64,000 nt of DNA from Streptococcus tangpeifui (GTDB taxonomy: Bacteria > Bacillota > Bacilli > Lactobacillales > Streptococcaceae), in NCBI RefSeq assembly GCF_011038795.1, contig NZ_JAAKDU010000002.1, positions 272,681-336,680 on the forward strand, in the 5' to 3' direction. Below, piece after piece: positions 36,537-45,434 of this stretch. Each line of letters begins with the position of its first letter. Within the stretch, counting starts at the first letter, position 1. The notes below the pieces were generated by a model. That model saw only the letters and a program-made list of their open reading frames with translations. It was not told the origin of the DNA and did not search any database. The position numbers and the translations under genes are program-made.

Positions 36537-37898
36537 TTAATTATCAAATGATTTGCCAGCCTTGCGCTTGAAGTATGACTGAGTTTCCTTGATGATAATG
36601 GGTGACAGGACTAAGAGGGCAATCAAATTTGGCAGAGCCATGAGGCCATTAACAATATCTGCAATTTTCCAAATGACCTGCAACTGCAGATAGCCGCCAA
36701 GTGCTACCATGAGGACAAAGATACAGCGGTAAATGGTGATGCCCTTAGTCCCAAAGACAAATTCGACACAGCGTTCCCCATAGTAAGACCATCCCAAGAT
36801 AGTTGTAAAAGCGAAAAGGGCCAAAGACAAGGTCAGGACCAAACTACCGATATGGCCAAAGACAGAAGCAAAGGCCGATTGAGTAACAGCAGCCCCTTCT
36901 AAGCCCTTGACAGACCATTGACCAGTAATCAAGATGGAAAGTCCGGTTAGGGTACAGATGATGATCGTGTCGATAAAAGTTCCTGTCATGGAAATCAGCC
37001 CCTGCTCAACAGGTTCTTCAGTTTTGGCAGCAGCTGCAGCGATGGGAGCAGATCCCAGACCAGATTCATTAGAGAAGACCCCACGAGCAACCCCTAGACG
37101 AATGGCCTGCATAACTGTTGCCCCAGTGAATCCGCCAACAGCTGCTGTCGGTGTGAAAGCTGATTTAAAGACAGCGACAAGAGTTGGGATTAGGTTGTGG
37201 AAGTTGATGGCGATGATGGTTACAGTTGCCAGAATATAGAGAGCAGCCATAAAAGGGACCACTTTTTCTGAGACCTTGGAGATGGATTGAATACCGCCAA
37301 AGACGATGATCGCAACCAAGATTGCAATGACAATGCTAACCACTTTGGGTGACCAAGCAAAAGTATTTTGCAGGGAGCCCGTGATAGAATTAACCTGAGA
37401 AAAAGTCCCGATACCAAGTAAAGCAACCAAAATTCCTGCTAAAGCAAAGAAGTAAGCAAGCGGTTTAGCAATGACTTTTAAGCGGCCGGTAATCCCATTG
37501 GTAATATAATACATAGGTCCGCCGGACACTTGGCCGTTATCATCCTGGGTCCGATACTTGATAGCCAGCAGCCCTTCGGCATACTTCGTAGCCATCCCAA
37601 AGAAGGCTGCCATCCACATCCAGAAGAGGGCTCCCGGTCCGCCAGTTCCAATAGCCGTAGCAACCCCGACAATATTTCCGGTTCCAATGGTAGCGGCTAA
37701 GGCAGTTGCTAAAGCTGCGAAACTGGAGATATCTCCTTCACCTTGGTCTTCTGCAAAGATGAGTTTGAAAGCCTTAGGTAAGCGTAGCACTTGCAAGAAT
37801 CCCAAGCGAATGGTTAAATAAATCCCCGTTCCAACTAAGAGTACCAGCAGGGGCGGCCCCCAAACAATATCATCAATTTTCGTAAAAAAGTCCAGCAT
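36537..37898 (-). CDS. Sodium:glycine/alanine (AGCS) symporter, paralogue 2, under glycine riboswitch
   Basis: A 453-residue AGCS carrier. It shares with paralogue 1 TIGTGNIVGVATAIGTGGPG, GGPMYYITNG and SNESGLGSAPIAAAAAKTEEPVEQG, and ends in a basic tail KRKAGKSFDN. Its leader contains a tandem glycine riboswitch, which strongly suggests glycine is a substrate or at least the signal. RBS GGAGG precedes the ATG (minus strand GGAGGAATAGTCATG). With paralogue 1 it would let the cell balance glycine and alanine across the membrane. Confidence 0.94.
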   Translation of the reverse strand: MLDFFTKIDDIVWGPPLLVLLVGTGIYLTIRLGFLQVLRLPKAFKLIFAEDQGEGDISSFAALATALAATIGTGNIVGVATAIGTGGPGALFWMWMAAFFGMATKYAEGLLAIKYRTQDDNGQVSGGPMYYITNGITGRLKVIAKPLAYFFALAGILVALLGIGTFSQVNSITGSLQNTFAWSPKVVSIVIAILVAIIVFGGIQSISKVSEKVVPFMAALYILATVTIIAINFHNLIPTLVAVFKSAFTPTAAVGGFTGATVMQAIRLGVARGVFSNESGLGSAPIAAAAAKTEEPVEQGLISMTGTFIDTIIICTLTGLSILITGQWSVKGLEGAAVTQSAFASVFGHIGSLVLTLSLALFAFTTILGWSYYGERCVEFVFGTKGITIYRCIFVLMVALGGYLQLQVIWKIADIVNGLMALPNLIALLVLSPIIIKETQSYFKRKAGKSFDN

Positions 37899-37952
37899 GA
37901 CTATTCCTCCAAAGTTCTAAGATTATCAAGCACCTACACAGGATTAGTCCAA

Positions 37953-37986
37953 GCAAAAAAGCCCAGACTAATCTGATTCTGGACTT
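37953..37986 (-). terminator. Terminator in the glycine riboswitch leader
   Basis: On the minus strand AAGTCCAGA pairs with TCTGGGCTT, followed by TTTTTT. It lies between the aptamers and the symporter gene and is the likely expression platform. A further CCCAAAA/TTTTGGG pairing at 38005-38032 may be the competing fold. Confidence 0.75.
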
Positions 37987-38035
37987 GGAGGTACTAACAG
38001 CACACCCAAAAAAGCCTTGATCTTTTGGGCTGAAT

Positions 38036-38224
38036 TTCTGTCCTTTTGCCTGAGAGTTTGAGTAAAGCGAATTTACCTTGCCCCTTCGGCGTTTTCTAGC
38101 TATTGGGCTACCTGTCCCTTCAGTAGAAAATCTCTCCAGAAGTCCGTCCATCATCAGTCCCATTCTATGACTAGAAACCTGAGAGCATTACTCCTTCGGC
38201 GAAAGGTCTAACCTTTTCTCTCCT
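38036..38224 (-). promoter_or_regulatory. Tandem glycine riboswitch
   Basis: Read on the minus strand, two aptamers follow one another. The first has GGAGAG, CGCCGAAGGAGTAA and CTCTCAGG. The second has GGAGAG, CGCCGAAGGGGCAAG and CTCTCAGGCAAAAGGACAG. These are the conserved blocks of the gcvT-type glycine riboswitch, in the usual two-aptamer arrangement. It controls the AGCS symporter gene at 36537-37898. Confidence 0.95.
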
Positions 38225-38384
38225 GATGATTTCAATCGGTTATTTGATAAATATGCTACTAGTTTAGCTAAATATCCGAATGCTGTCAAGACGAATTTAA
38301 GAAATTACCCATTAAAGACGAATAATCTTAGAGAGAATTGCCACAAAGGGCCCTAAGTTTATTCGTATTGTTATAAGATATAGA

Positions 38385-38416
38385 AAAACTCCAAGAGCTA
38401 GGAACCCTTGGAGTTT
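38385..38416 (-). terminator. malK terminator
   Basis: On the minus strand AAACTCCAAG pairs with CTTGGAGTTT, followed by T residues. It lies 15 bases beyond the malK stop. Confidence 0.88.
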
Positions 38417-38430
38417 GTAATGATAAGCCG

Positions 38431-39567
38431 TTAAGCGTCAATGCGTTTAGTCGTTGCCTTATCAAAGAAATGTCCTTTAGCGACATTGAAGGCCACATTG
38501 ATGTGTTCACCTGGGGCTAAGTAATCGCGGGCATTGACCCGAGAGGCAAATTCTTGATTACCGACCTTACAGTAGAGCACGGAGTCGCTACCCAATAATT
38601 CGGAGATTTCGACGCTAGCATTAACAACAGCAGATGGGAAGGTTGTTTGAGCAATCTCAGCTGCAGAGATATCCTCCGGACGAATACCAAAGGTAACTTC
38701 CTTGCCCATATAGCCCTTGCTTTCTAAAAGTTTCTTTTGGCCTTCGCTCAGGGAGATCTCAAAACCTTTGCCATCGGAGATAGTGTCATGATTGACAGTG
38801 ACATCGAAGAAATTCATAGCTGGACTGCCAATGAAACCTGCAACAAATTTATTGGCTGGTTTGTTGTAGAGTTCCTGCGGTGTTCCGATTTGCTCCACCT
38901 TACCAACCGTACCTGTACCAGCTTCGTTCTTACTAGCTGACATGATGACAATCCGGTCAGCCAAAGTCATAGCTTCGGTTTGGTCGTGGGTCACATAGAT
39001 GGTCGTTGCTCCAATCCGACGGTGAAGTTTTGCAATTTCGGCACGCATAGATACCCGCAATTTAGCATCCAAATTTGACAGAGGTTCATCCATCAAGAAA
39101 ACCTTAGCATCACGCACAATTGCTCGTCCCATGGCCACCCGTTGCCGTTGACCACCAGACAGGTCAGCTGGTTTACGATTGAGTAATTCTTTCAGACCGA
39201 GAATATCGGCTGTTTCCTCAACTCGTTTACGAATCTCATCCTTCTTATACTTCCGCAGCTCCAGTCCAAAGGCCATATTTTCATAGACAGTCATGTGGGG
39301 ATAGAGAGCGTAGTTTTGGAATACCATAGCAATATCACGGTCTTTGGGAGATTTATCATTAACTAAAACATTATCAATATAGAGTTCTCCCTTGCTGATT
39401 TCTTCTAAGCCAGCAATCATTCGCAGGGTAGTTGATTTACCGCAACCAGAAGGGCCTACAAAAACGATAAATTCCTGATCTTTGATATCAAGGTTGAAAT
39501 CTTCAACAGAGTAGTAGTCGCTGTTGGGATATTTTTTATAAATTTTATCAAGTTTTAATGTTGTCAT
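38431..39567 (-). CDS. malK: Sugar ABC transporter ATP-binding protein, MalK/MsmK type
   Basis: A 378-residue ATPase of the MalK/UgpC/MsmK family. Walker A GPSGCGKST, Q-loop VFQNYALYPH, signature LSGGQRQR, Walker B VFLMDEPLSNLDAKLR, H-loop VTHDQTEAM. The C-terminal MOP/TOBE regulatory domain spans about 240-375. It energises MalFG. Streptococcal ATPases of this kind can serve several sugar importers, so sharing with other systems is possible. A 276-base gap separates it from malG, so it may have its own promoter. Confidence 0.94.
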   Translation of the reverse strand: MTTLKLDKIYKKYPNSDYYSVEDFNLDIKDQEFIVFVGPSGCGKSTTLRMIAGLEEISKGELYIDNVLVNDKSPKDRDIAMVFQNYALYPHMTVYENMAFGLELRKYKKDEIRKRVEETADILGLKELLNRKPADLSGGQRQRVAMGRAIVRDAKVFLMDEPLSNLDAKLRVSMRAEIAKLHRRIGATTIYVTHDQTEAMTLADRIVIMSASKNEAGTGTVGKVEQIGTPQELYNKPANKFVAGFIGSPAMNFFDVTVNHDTISDGKGFEISLSEGQKKLLESKGYMGKEVTFGIRPEDISAAEIAQTTFPSAVVNASVEISELLGSDSVLYCKVGNQEFASRVNARDYLAPGEHINVAFNVAKGHFFDKATTKRIDA

Positions 39568-39843
39568 AATATTTTCCTTTTATCTAAGATGAACCCAGTT
39601 CATTGATTATAGTGATGACCAGTAAAATGTTAAGTGATTGAGTGAAAGGTGAATCACTCAAACATCAATACAGCAAAGACGGTTGTGTAAAGAGCGCCAT
39701 TGAGTTCGAGTGACAAGTTTCTGACAAAAAGATTGGCAGCTGCTTTAGCTTGAGCTAACTCAGATACGAACACCTTTAGATTAAAGATTGGGTGTCATTT
39801 TTTTAACTGTCTAAGATTTAGTTGACGCTCTTACATCTTACTT
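39568..39843. other. Intergenic gap malG-malK
   Basis: No gene. An imperfect palindrome GAGTGATTC...ACTCAATCA (minus strand, around 39632-39660) lies near malK and could be an operator. The half-sites do not match a regulator I can name. Confidence 0.35.
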
Positions 39844-40680
39844 TTATTTCACAGAACCGCTGGTAATACCTTCAACATAGTATTTTTGCATGTACAGAAA
39901 GAGGAGGGTAATGGGGATAGCGATAATTACAGAACCAGCAGCAAAGGCTTTGAACCATTCATTGATAGTATCTTGTTCCAACATGGCAAAAAGTCCGATG
40001 GCTACTGTATATTTTTCTGTCGCATCTCCCAAGATAACCTTAGCGAAGATAAAGTCCATCCAAGGGGCGATGAAAGTAGTCAAGGCTGTATAGACAATGA
40101 TAGGTTTAGATAAAGGCAGGGTAATCTTGAAGAAGATATCCTTGCGGGTTGCGCCATCAATCATAGCTGATTCATCCAAGGAATAAGGAATGGTATCAAA
40201 GAATCCTTTGGCAATGTAGAAACCAAGGGCAGCTCCAGCAGAATAAACTAATACAAGAGCTGTTAGGGTCTGGGTCAAGTCAAGGGCCTTCAAGATGTAG
40301 TAGATGGCAATCATGGACATGAAGCCAGGAAACATATTGAGGACCAGAGCCAGTTTCAAAAAACTATTGCGGAATTTGAATTTAATCCGACTGAGCGAGT
40401 AGGCGATAGCCACCGTAATGAACGTTGAGATAACACAAGAGCAGATGGCAACGATCAGAGTGTTCATAAACCATCTCGCAAAAGGAAAGGAATCGTTGTT
40501 AAAGAGCTTGATATAGTTGTCCAGTGTAAAGGTTTTGGGAATGATATAGCTGACAAAAGCTGTTCCCTCACCACGAAAAGAAGTCAAAACGACCCAGAAA
40601 ATAGGGAAGAGCCAGATGATGGACAAGATAACCAGCAGAAGATAGGTTAGACTTAAATTAATGCGCTTTTTTGTTTTCAT
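39844..40680 (-). CDS. malG: Maltodextrin ABC transporter permease MalG
   Basis: A 278-residue inner permease. Six membrane segments are seen. The ATPase-contact EAA motif is SLDESAMIDGATRKDIFFKITLPLSKPI. The N-terminus MKTKKRINLSLTYLLLVILSIIWLFPIFWVV is typical of MalG. Its start overlaps the stop of malF by one base, so the two are translationally coupled. It forms the import pore with MalF for maltose and maltodextrins captured by MalX. Confidence 0.95.
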   Translation of the reverse strand: MKTKKRINLSLTYLLLVILSIIWLFPIFWVVLTSFRGEGTAFVSYIIPKTFTLDNYIKLFNNDSFPFARWFMNTLIVAICSCVISTFITVAIAYSLSRIKFKFRNSFLKLALVLNMFPGFMSMIAIYYILKALDLTQTLTALVLVYSAGAALGFYIAKGFFDTIPYSLDESAMIDGATRKDIFFKITLPLSKPIIVYTALTTFIAPWMDFIFAKVILGDATEKYTVAIGLFAMLEQDTINEWFKAFAAGSVIIAIPITLLFLYMQKYYVEGITSGSVK

Positions 40681-42041
40681 TATTTGACAGCCCCTTCCTT
40701 ATAAGAACTTGTTCTTGTGTAGGCCAGCAAGCTAAAAGCAGCAGACAGGATGAAAATCAAAATACCAATAACAGAAGCAAGATTGTAGTCCTTAGCTGAA
40801 ACAGTCAGCTTGTAAAGCCAGGTTACCAAGAGATCTGTTGAACCCGCCTGATAGAAGTTAGGATTATTTGGACCACCACCGGTTAAAAGATAAATAACGT
40901 TGAAGTTATTGATATTACCGATGAACTGTTGGATTAGAGTAGGGGTCATGATAATCAAAATTTGTGGAAAGGTAATCCGTTTGAAAATTTGGAACTTGCT
41001 TGCTCCATCAATTTCAGCAGCTTCCAATTGTTCTTGAGGCAGGTTCATAATAATGGACGTTGATACCAACATGGTATAAGGGATACCGACCCACATATTG
41101 ACAATAATAATCGAGACCTTAGCCCAAGTTGGATTAGTCAAGAATGGCAGAGGATGGCTAGTAAAACCGAAATTCATCAGGAGCTCATTCAAAGGTCCGC
41201 CAGGTGCCAGAAGGTTTTTCATAATCAAAAGGGAAATAAAAATTGGAACGGCAATGGTGATAACGAAAATCGTCCGCCAGAGCTTCTTAAATTTCAGACC
41301 TTTAGTATTGATAATCAGTGCCAAGATAATCCCAAAGAAAAAATTGGTGATGGTAGCAAAGACAGCCCAAATTAAAGTCCAAGTCAGGATTGGAAAGAAG
41401 GAACCAGCCATTCGACCAGTTAGGACATTACCGAAGTTGGAGAACCCAACCCAATGGAAGAGACTGCCTGGTGGCAAGTGATTATGGTCAAAATTGGTGA
41501 AGGCTAAGCAAACCATGTAAACCAGAGGGACAATGGTAAAGAGCAGGACTCCCAGAAGAGGAATGGACATCATGGACATGTGGAAACGGCCATCTGCCAG
41601 ACTGGCAAAATCTTCTCTAAAGCTTGGCACGTTGAGCCCTTCAGATTTAATCACATAAAGATTGCGAGCACTTTTTAGATTACACCAATAAATGTAAGCA
41701 AAAACACAGCAGAAGACTAGGGCTGCAATCCCAAAGATGAGGAGCAGCATAGAGTTATCACCGTCGACAGTCTTGGTAATTTCAATACCATCAACAGTTT
41801 CTGTTACGGTTCCTTGAGTATGGGTTCCTAAGGTAATCAGGCCTTTGAAAGCGGGGATAACCTGCAGAACAAAGCTGATCAGAAAGATGATTTCTGATAG
41901 AAGGAAAAACAGTCCCTTAATAATTTGCTTGTTTGCGAGATTGGCTGCCCCCATAATCAGGGGAGACAACTTAATGTCTAGGCCTCCATTTTTGAGCGCC
42001 TCTCGCACAGCTACCTTTTCGTAGTAGTTAGAGTTGTTCAT
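40680..42041 (-). CDS. malF: Maltodextrin ABC transporter permease MalF
   Basis: A 453-residue permease with about eight membrane segments. It is longer than generic sugar permeases because of an N-terminal cytosolic part and an external loop (about 70-100, THTQGTVTETVDGIEITKTV). The EAA motif is LEAAEIDGASKFQIFKRITFPQI. It pairs with MalG. It lies 150 bases downstream of malX, with an attenuator-like hairpin between, so it is probably made in smaller amount than the binding protein. Confidence 0.95.
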   Translation of the reverse strand: MNNSNYYEKVAVREALKNGGLDIKLSPLIMGAANLANKQIIKGLFFLLSEIIFLISFVLQVIPAFKGLITLGTHTQGTVTETVDGIEITKTVDGDNSMLLLIFGIAALVFCCVFAYIYWCNLKSARNLYVIKSEGLNVPSFREDFASLADGRFHMSMMSIPLLGVLLFTIVPLVYMVCLAFTNFDHNHLPPGSLFHWVGFSNFGNVLTGRMAGSFFPILTWTLIWAVFATITNFFFGIILALIINTKGLKFKKLWRTIFVITIAVPIFISLLIMKNLLAPGGPLNELLMNFGFTSHPLPFLTNPTWAKVSIIIVNMWVGIPYTMLVSTSIIMNLPQEQLEAAEIDGASKFQIFKRITFPQILIIMTPTLIQQFIGNINNFNVIYLLTGGGPNNPNFYQAGSTDLLVTWLYKLTVSAKDYNLASVIGILIFILSAAFSLLAYTRTSSYKEGAVK

Positions 42042-42134
42042 GTGTAGCCTCCAAAAAGTAAATCAAAATATACTTTATTTAACTCATGAGTTAAACTGTA
42101 AGGAGCAAAAATTATTTTCTCGAGATAAGACAAG

Positions 42135-42160
42135 GAGGCTGAGATAAAGCTCTCAACCTC
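42135..42160 (-). terminator. Attenuator-like hairpin between malX and malF
   Basis: GAGGCTGAGA pairs with TCTCAACCTC (one G-T or mismatch) around TAAAGC. There is no clear T-run on the minus strand, so partial termination or RNA stabilisation of the malX message is likely. It is related to the ACAAAAGT palindrome family. Confidence 0.55.
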
Positions 42161-42191
42161 TCGGTCTATTCTATTCAGGAAGGTATGAGTC

Positions 42192-43418
42192 TTATTTCGT
42201 TGAAGCCAAGTCTTTATCGAATTGTTGAAGTTTAGTCATGTAGTCAGCTTGAGAAATTTTACCAGAATAAGGTCCACTAAGCAATGGAGCTGATAAATTC
42301 CAGAAGGTTGACATTTGGCTAATCTTAGGCATTACAACAGTGTAGTCACTTGAGCTTGTCATAGTCGCAACAACCTTAGCTAATGGGTCAGAAGTTACGG
42401 CATCTGAAGCTTGAACATCCTTGTTAGAAGGAACAATGCTGCGAGTCTTGAATTGGTTGGCTTGACTATCTTTTTCAGTCAAGAAAGCAGCCAATTTGTA
42501 AGCAGCAGCGATACGTTTGCTATTGCCCTTAGCAGGAGCTTGGTTAACAGCATAGAGTTTAACACCCATAAAGGCCTTTTGTTGGACTTCTTGTTCACCA
42601 ATTTGAACAGTTGGGTAAACAGCTACTCCCATCTTACCTTTACCAAGGGCTTTCAGAGCATCTGGGTAGTTCCAAGGTCCAGTTTCGATAGCATCTACAG
42701 AAGCGTTACCGAATTTAGAAACAGCTTCGTTATCAGGGACGTTGACAAAGCCAGAATTATCCTTTTGATTAGCTAGCCATTGCATAACAGCGACCCCTTT
42801 TTCGTTAGCCCAGTTTGTTCCTTTAACATCTTCACCATTTGCTCCGAAGAGGTTATTACCAACAGACAACATCAATGGTGCAATAGCATACGCATTAACC
42901 TCATTGAGACTAGCACCAAATTTTGCTTTAGAAGTCATGGTTTCGTAAGATTTAACATCTTCGGCAGACAATTTATCTTTATTGTAAAGAAGAACTTGTG
43001 ATTCAACACCGAATGGGAAGGCATAGGTCTTGCCCTTATATTGAGCACCAGCTACAGCATTTTCAACATTGTTTGCTTTAACTTCTTTCACATATTTGTC
43101 AGGAATTGGTTGGATGATTTTTGCTTCAACCAGCTGCCCTAATTGGTCATGAGGCATTGAGAAGACATCAGCAGCAGCGGCAGAGTCTTTAGAAACCACT
43201 TCTTGAGCCTTCGAATCGTTAGATTCTTTGACTTCAATCTTGATACCCTTGTTTTCTTTTTCAAAAGCTTTGATGGTGTCAGAATAAGACTTCTTAGCAC
43301 CAGTTGGAACCCAGAGCTTGAGGGTCGTACCAGAAGACTTGTTGCCAGAGCAAGCTGCTAGGGTTACGACGGATAACAAGGCGACACCGCCTGCAATCAC
43401 CTTTTTCCATTTTTTCAT
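42192..43418 (-). CDS. malX: Maltose/maltodextrin-binding lipoprotein MalX
   Basis: A 408-residue solute-binding protein. Signal peptide with lipobox LAAC and Cys23. The mature protein begins with TTLKLWVPTGAKKSYSDTIKAFEKENKGIKIEV, the family-1 sugar-binding opener. GKTYAFPFGVESQVLLYNKD and KAFMGVKLYAVNQ are family regions that contact the sugar. Mal identity is inferred from the malF, malG and malK neighbours and the divergent LacI-type regulator. RBS TAGGAGGA. First gene of the operon under a well-formed, operator-containing promoter. Confidence 0.95.
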   Translation of the reverse strand: MKKWKKVIAGGVALLSVVTLAACSGNKSSGTTLKLWVPTGAKKSYSDTIKAFEKENKGIKIEVKESNDSKAQEVVSKDSAAAADVFSMPHDQLGQLVEAKIIQPIPDKYVKEVKANNVENAVAGAQYKGKTYAFPFGVESQVLLYNKDKLSAEDVKSYETMTSKAKFGASLNEVNAYAIAPLMLSVGNNLFGANGEDVKGTNWANEKGVAVMQWLANQKDNSGFVNVPDNEAVSKFGNASVDAIETGPWNYPDALKALGKGKMGVAVYPTVQIGEQEVQQKAFMGVKLYAVNQAPAKGNSKRIAAAYKLAAFLTEKDSQANQFKTRSIVPSNKDVQASDAVTSDPLAKVVATMTSSSDYTVVMPKISQMSTFWNLSAPLLSGPYSGKISQADYMTKLQQFDKDLASTK

Positions 43419-43459
43419 GTTTATTCCTCCTAAAACATAAAAATTAAATTTACAATGTT

Positions 43460-43488
43460 ATTATGAAATCGTTTGCAAAAAAAGTCAA
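43460..43488 (-). promoter_or_regulatory. malX promoter with a cre/MalR-type operator in the spacer
   Basis: On the minus strand TTGACT (43483-43488) and CATAAT (43460-43465) are 17 bases apart. TGCAAACGATTTCA (43464-43477) fits the CcpA cre consensus and also resembles LacI-family MalR operators. It overlaps the spacer and the -10 box, so binding would block RNA polymerase. Confidence 0.85.
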
Positions 43489-43596
43489 GTATTTTTATAA
43501 ACATATCCTATAAAAATATATTTGAAGAACTTTCTTAGTCTTAGAAGTACTGAAATAACAACAGTTTTAGTTAAAATAGCAAAATGACTAAATAGC

Positions 43597-43612
43597 ACGC
43601 AAACGCTTGCAT
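43597..43612. promoter_or_regulatory. Second LacI-type operator upstream of malX
   Basis: ACGCAAACGCTTGCAT contains the near-palindrome GCAAACGCTTGC, close to the pneumococcal MalR operator as I recall it. A plus-strand promoter (TTGCAT at 43619-43624, 16 bases, TAAAAT at 43641-43646) and a GAGGAG sequence follow, but no gene starts there. Confidence 0.65.
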
Positions 43613-43670
43613 AAATTATTGCATTTTAGCCATATTGTTGTAAAATTGAGGAGTGAAAGACTTACAAACA

Positions 43671-43975
43671 GAGAGTGAGACAAAAATCAGTAGGGAGTGA
43701 GATCAACCTAAAAATTGAAAATTTTGGTTCTCACCACTCCTTAATTTTAAGGTGATGGCTTGAAAGAGAAGAGTCTCTCCCCAGACTTTTTAATCCCCCC
43801 ACACAGCTCAAAAGGTTCCTCTGACCTTTTGAGGTCGGAAATAAGATGAACGATGGTCATCACATTCGTTTAGGTCTGTCTGTTTCGGTCTTATGACAAC
43901 AGGAAAACCAACCACTGCGTCAATCTGGTAAATCTAGAATAATGCTAGGAGTCTGGACTTTTGTCCTAGACTCCT
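43671..43975. repeat. Second composite palindromic mosaic
   Basis: It opens with GAGAGTGAGACAAAAATC, contains GGAGTGAGA pairing with TCTCACCACTCC around an AT-rich loop (43694-43740), and ends with GGAGTCT-GGAC-TTTT-GTCC-AGACTCC (43948-43974). The opening, the ACCAACCACTGC string and the end resemble the mosaic at 33125-33758. Confidence 0.6.
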
Positions 43976-44334
43976 TATGCAGGCAAAATGATGGGAATAA
44001 ACTCATATTTTAATCATTCGACTGATTATGAATCCGTTACTCAATCATAACTTTGATAATATTCTCATATTAATGACTCAAGAAAACCGAAAATCTCCTA
44101 GTGTGGTGAAAATCTCTGACAGCCTAGTATGTATCGAGACTTTTGCGACTGTTTATCTTTGGGAAAGATACCCTTTATCTATTGAATTGAGTTTTAAAGT
44201 CATAAATTGAAAAATATCAGAAATAGTGCTAGCCCAATTAACTGTGAGACTAAGGAGTTCTCGTTGCTTGGAATTAAATGGTTTACTTTTACGCGAAAAG
44301 AATTTAGCTACTTTTTAGAAGGGAGAGGATTATT
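43976..44334. other. Gene-free DNA before malR
   Basis: Short frames only, one of 60 codons (44028-44210) without an RBS or recognisable sequence. The malR transcript probably starts here, but I see no convincing promoter pair. Confidence 0.35.
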
Positions 44335-45369
44335 TTGGTGACTATAAAGGATGTGGCAGAACGAGCAGGTGTCAGTCCCTCGACTGTCAGTCGAACCCTA
44401 AAGAATAGCTCTGCCATTTCGCAGAAAACAAAAGATAAGGTCAGAAAGACTATGAAGGAACTGGGGTATGTCCCAAACATTGCTGCTAAAATGTTGGCCA
44501 GTACTGATAGCCATGCTATTGGTGTTGTTTTCCCACCAATGATCAAGCAGGATCGGCATAGCCAACCCTTCAATATGGAGATTTTGACTGTTATCAATCA
44601 TGAAGCTAAAAAGCACCACTATACCATTTCTGTTGTTGTAGGTTCATCAATAACTGAGTTGGAAGAGCAAATCAAGCGGATGTATGCTGAAAAGCGAGTG
44701 GATGGTTTTGTCGTCCTCTATTCTATGGCTGATGACCCAGTACAAAAATTTCTTAGGAATAATCAAATTCCCTTTGTCATTCTGGGAACACCAGTTGACT
44801 ATGAGAATGAAACAACCTATGTTGATAATGACAATAAGCTCATGGCTCGTACAGCTGTCGATTATCTGGCTGAGCTTGGTCACCGTAATATTCTCTTTGT
44901 GACCGATGATCAGACCAGTGAAGTTTTTCTTGAGCGTTATATTGGCTATGAGATCGGCATGAGTCGAAAAGATTTGATTAGCCACTCTTCTGTGCTATTT
45001 GATCAATCGGATCTGCCGAATCTTCAAAAGTTTTATGACTATGTTCAGGCTAAGCATATCACGGCTCTAGTGGTTATTGATGATATGACCGCTCTCAAGG
45101 TTATGGAATTCTTCAATTGTCATGGTTTACAGGTACCGGATGATTTGTCTCTAGTTTCTTTTAACAATTCTCCTTATGCCCACATTATCCATCCTTATTT
45201 GACGTCTTTTGATATTGATATTTCAAGTTTGGGAAGGGTTACCTTTGAACGAATTTTGGCTCTGGTTCAAAAAAAGGCAAAAAATCAGGCTAAGGTTTTG
45301 GTTCCCTTTAGCTTGAAGAAGCGGGAAAGTGTGCGTGATGTCAGAGAATCAAGAGATGAAAATTCTTGA
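44335..45369 (+). CDS. malR: LacI-family maltose operon regulator MalR
   Basis: A 344-residue repressor. The N-terminal helix-turn-helix and hinge read TIKDVAERAGVSPSTVSRTLKNSSAISQKTKDKVRKTM...NIAAKML. A periplasmic-binding-protein-like sensor domain follows (about 60-335). No ATG is available; translation starts at TTG (44335) or the adjacent GTG (44338) after GGGAGAGG. It is divergent from malX and should bind the operators in between, releasing them when maltose or maltodextrin is present. Substrate assignment rests on context. Confidence 0.9.
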   Translation: MVTIKDVAERAGVSPSTVSRTLKNSSAISQKTKDKVRKTMKELGYVPNIAAKMLASTDSHAIGVVFPPMIKQDRHSQPFNMEILTVINHEAKKHHYTISVVVGSSITELEEQIKRMYAEKRVDGFVVLYSMADDPVQKFLRNNQIPFVILGTPVDYENETTYVDNDNKLMARTAVDYLAELGHRNILFVTDDQTSEVFLERYIGYEIGMSRKDLISHSSVLFDQSDLPNLQKFYDYVQAKHITALVVIDDMTALKVMEFFNCHGLQVPDDLSLVSFNNSPYAHIIHPYLTSFDIDISSLGRVTFERILALVQKKAKNQAKVLVPFSLKKRESVRDVRESRDENS

Positions 45370-45434
45370 GCTAACTAGGAACGCTTATTTGGGAGCTTAT
45401 GCTATAATAACTCTAACTGTAAGGGGGAGAGGTT

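Noticed and set aside
35379..37821. Long plus-strand frames opposite the AGCS symporters
   Set aside because: They mirror the minus-strand coding sequence (Ala/Pro/Val-rich antisense readings) and lack start signals.
44028..44210. 60-codon frame before malR
   Set aside because: No ribosome binding site, no recognisable sequence and low-quality coding pattern; it is treated as non-coding.
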